Shown here: in pieces, positions 63,175 to 64,000 of the stretch | Position numbering within the stretch: position 1 is the first letter of the stretch | Layout of the letters: each line of letters opens with the position of its first letter | Source: Boudabousia marimammalium | GTDB lineage: Bacteria; Actinomycetota; Actinomycetes; Actinomycetales; Actinomycetaceae | Assembly (NCBI RefSeq): GCF_001936115.1 | Contig: NZ_MPDM01000002.1 | Coordinates: 274,133 to 338,132, forward strand | Direction: 5' to 3' | Length of the DNA stretch: 64,000 bases | Notes under the pieces: generated by a model | Databases searched by the model: none | The model's input: the letters and a program-made list of their open reading frames with translations, nothing else | Told to the model about the DNA's origin: nothing | Position numbers and translations under genes: made by a program

Positions 63175-63677
63175 TGTCTAAGCATAGTAAGCACAGTCAG
63201 TTAGGCACTGCCGCCTTGCAGTTTTTACATGATGCGGGGGCGGAGTTTGAGGTGCTCCGGTATGAGTCGCATCCTGGTTCGCCGCATGGTTTTGCTTTGG
63301 ATGCGGTGGAGCAGTTGGGGGTTGATCCGGCTGCTTTGTTTAAGACTTTGGTGGTGGATTTGGAGCATGCGGATCCGGTGTTTGCGGTGATTCCAGCGGA
63401 TTCGTCTTTGTCGCTCAAGCGTTTGGCGCAGGCGGCGGGGGCGAAGCATGCGCGTTTGTTGCAGCCGGCGAAGGCGCAGCGGCTGACTGGTTACGTGGTG
63501 GGCGGCATTTCAGCTTTGGGTTCGAAGACTGCTTTACGCGTGTTTGTTGCCGAGGAAGCGGCCGTGCTTCCGAAAATGGTCGTGTCCGCTGGGGCGCGCG
63601 GTGTTTCTGTACGTTTAGCCCCTGAGCTTTTTGGGGAGCTAACGGGCGCGGTTTTCGCTGAAATCACGCAAGGTTAA
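63174..63677 (+). CDS. ybaK: YbaK/EbsC-type aminoacyl-tRNA deacylase
   Basis: A 167-residue editing enzyme that removes Cys from mischarged tRNA-Pro, in trans to prolyl-tRNA synthetase. It has the short YbaK domain: FLHDAGAEFEVLRYESHP at the start, ALFKTLVVDL with the conserved lysine, YVVGGISALGSKTALRVFVAEEA in the middle, and SAGARGVSVRLAPELFGELTGA at the end. The ATG appears to be leaderless. The GC-poor G/T-rich codon choice in the first half differs a little from the neighbours. Confidence 0.93.
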   Translation: MSKHSKHSQLGTAALQFLHDAGAEFEVLRYESHPGSPHGFALDAVEQLGVDPAALFKTLVVDLEHADPVFAVIPADSSLSLKRLAQAAGAKHARLLQPAKAQRLTGYVVGGISALGSKTALRVFVAEEAAVLPKMVVSAGARGVSVRLAPELFGELTGAVFAEITQG

Positions 63678-63817
63678 AAGGGCTCCAGTGTTACCAAAGC
63701 TGGCCATGTTAGAACCGCTACGTTGATACCGTGCGCCGAGGAAGGCACATCGGGATAGGGATCAATATATACCCGACGGTTTTTGTTATGTTGTGTGTTT
63801 GTTTTTGTGGGGAATTG

Positions 63818-63861
63818 TTTTAGGGGATAAACACGGTGTTGTTCGTGTTTATCCCCTAAAA
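63818..63861. terminator. bidirectional terminator between ybaK and 5S rRNA
   Basis: Eighteen-bp perfect arms (63818-63835 and 63844-63861), with stem core GGGGATAAACACG, lie between convergent ybaK and the 5S gene. No long U-tract on either side. A weaker TCGGG/CCCGA hairpin followed by TTTTTG lies near 63749-63786 on + and may serve ybaK. Confidence 0.8.
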
Positions 63862-63881
63862 ACTGTTTTCTTATGTTTAAT

Positions 63882-63996
63882 GTGGCGGCGTCTTACTCTC
63901 CCACACCCTAGCGAGTGCAGTACCATCAGCGCTGGCGGGCTTAGCTTCCGGGTTCGGAAAGGGAGCCGGGCGTATCCCCGCCGCTATGACCACCAC
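63882..63996 (-). rRNA. 5S ribosomal RNA
   Basis: On the - strand the sequence starts GTGGTGGTCATAGCGGCGGGG and ends AAGACGCCGCCAC, the paired helix I of 5S rRNA. CCCGGAAGCTAAGCC and GGGAGAGTA-type loops in between are typical. Boundaries may be off by a few bases. It marks the end of an rRNA operon beyond the window. Confidence 0.92.
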
Positions 63997-64000
63997 AAAA

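Overview
The window is a dense, mosaic-free stretch of chromosome from a low-to-mid-GC actinobacterium, most likely of the family Actinomycetaceae (the genus cannot be fixed from sequence alone). The reasons are the type of genes present (class I HSP90-like ATPase beside a TPR protein, PspC-domain sensor kinase, DUF3017/PerM-like membrane proteins, long glutamine-dependent NadE, PcrA-type UvrD), the fermentative acetate module, frequent GTG/TTG starts, and several apparently leaderless genes. I see no insertion sequence, prophage, integron or CRISPR array. About fifty protein genes, one tRNA and one 5S rRNA are supported.

Layout. 1-4.6 kb: the 3' part of a YhgE/Pip-type membrane protein, then pta-ackA (acetate and ATP from acetyl-CoA). 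4.6-10.3 kb: lysine permease, NAD synthetase, thiol peroxidase of the GPx family, a LOG-family protein and a lipoprotein. 10.4-23.9 kb: a nucleoside salvage district. Purine nucleoside phosphorylase and a phosphohexomutase/pentomutase-type enzyme lie on +. On - one long transcript carries a BMP-type nucleoside-binding lipoprotein, the ATPase, two permeases, cytidine deaminase, thymidine phosphorylase, a PutP symporter and deoxyribose-phosphate aldolase, followed by a ClC transporter. 24-26.2 kb: rplY, prs, an unassigned multi-hairpin segment and tRNA-Gln. 26.3-31.2 kb: a two-gene ABC exporter-like system and a beta-glucoside-type PTS permease.

31.3-40.2 kb (all -): glyA-folD, two YbjN-like proteins, an HSP90-like ATPase directly coupled to a 975-residue TPR protein, and exonuclease III. 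40.3-43.6 kb: a sugar ABC importer (binding protein plus two permeases). 43.8-47.8 kb: malate dehydrogenase, a PPK2-like protein lacking its catalytic motifs, and glucose-6-phosphate isomerase. 47.8-54.5 kb: DUF3017-like and PerM-like membrane proteins, an acyltransferase with a SGNH-like tail, and the PcrA helicase. 54.5-60.3 kb: a P-loop kinase-like protein, an envelope-stress module (response regulator and PspC-bearing kinase, divergent from a PspC/toastrack-like protein and an acidic-repeat membrane protein), and a tandem rhodanese. 60.3-64 kb: metG, rsmI, ybaK and the start of an rRNA locus (5S, - strand).

The genes together describe a saccharolytic, acetate-forming organism that scavenges nucleosides, lysine, proline and sugars from a host. 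The best candidates for something undescribed are the YbjN-YbjN-HSP90-TPR cluster (32158-37848), the structured RNA-like segment between tRNA-Gln and prs (25850-26085), the catalytically degenerate PPK2-like protein (45143-46024), and the acidic T-x-x-L repeat protein next to the PspC genes (59000-59536). All functions are assigned by reading the sequences and from memory of the families; no database search was run.
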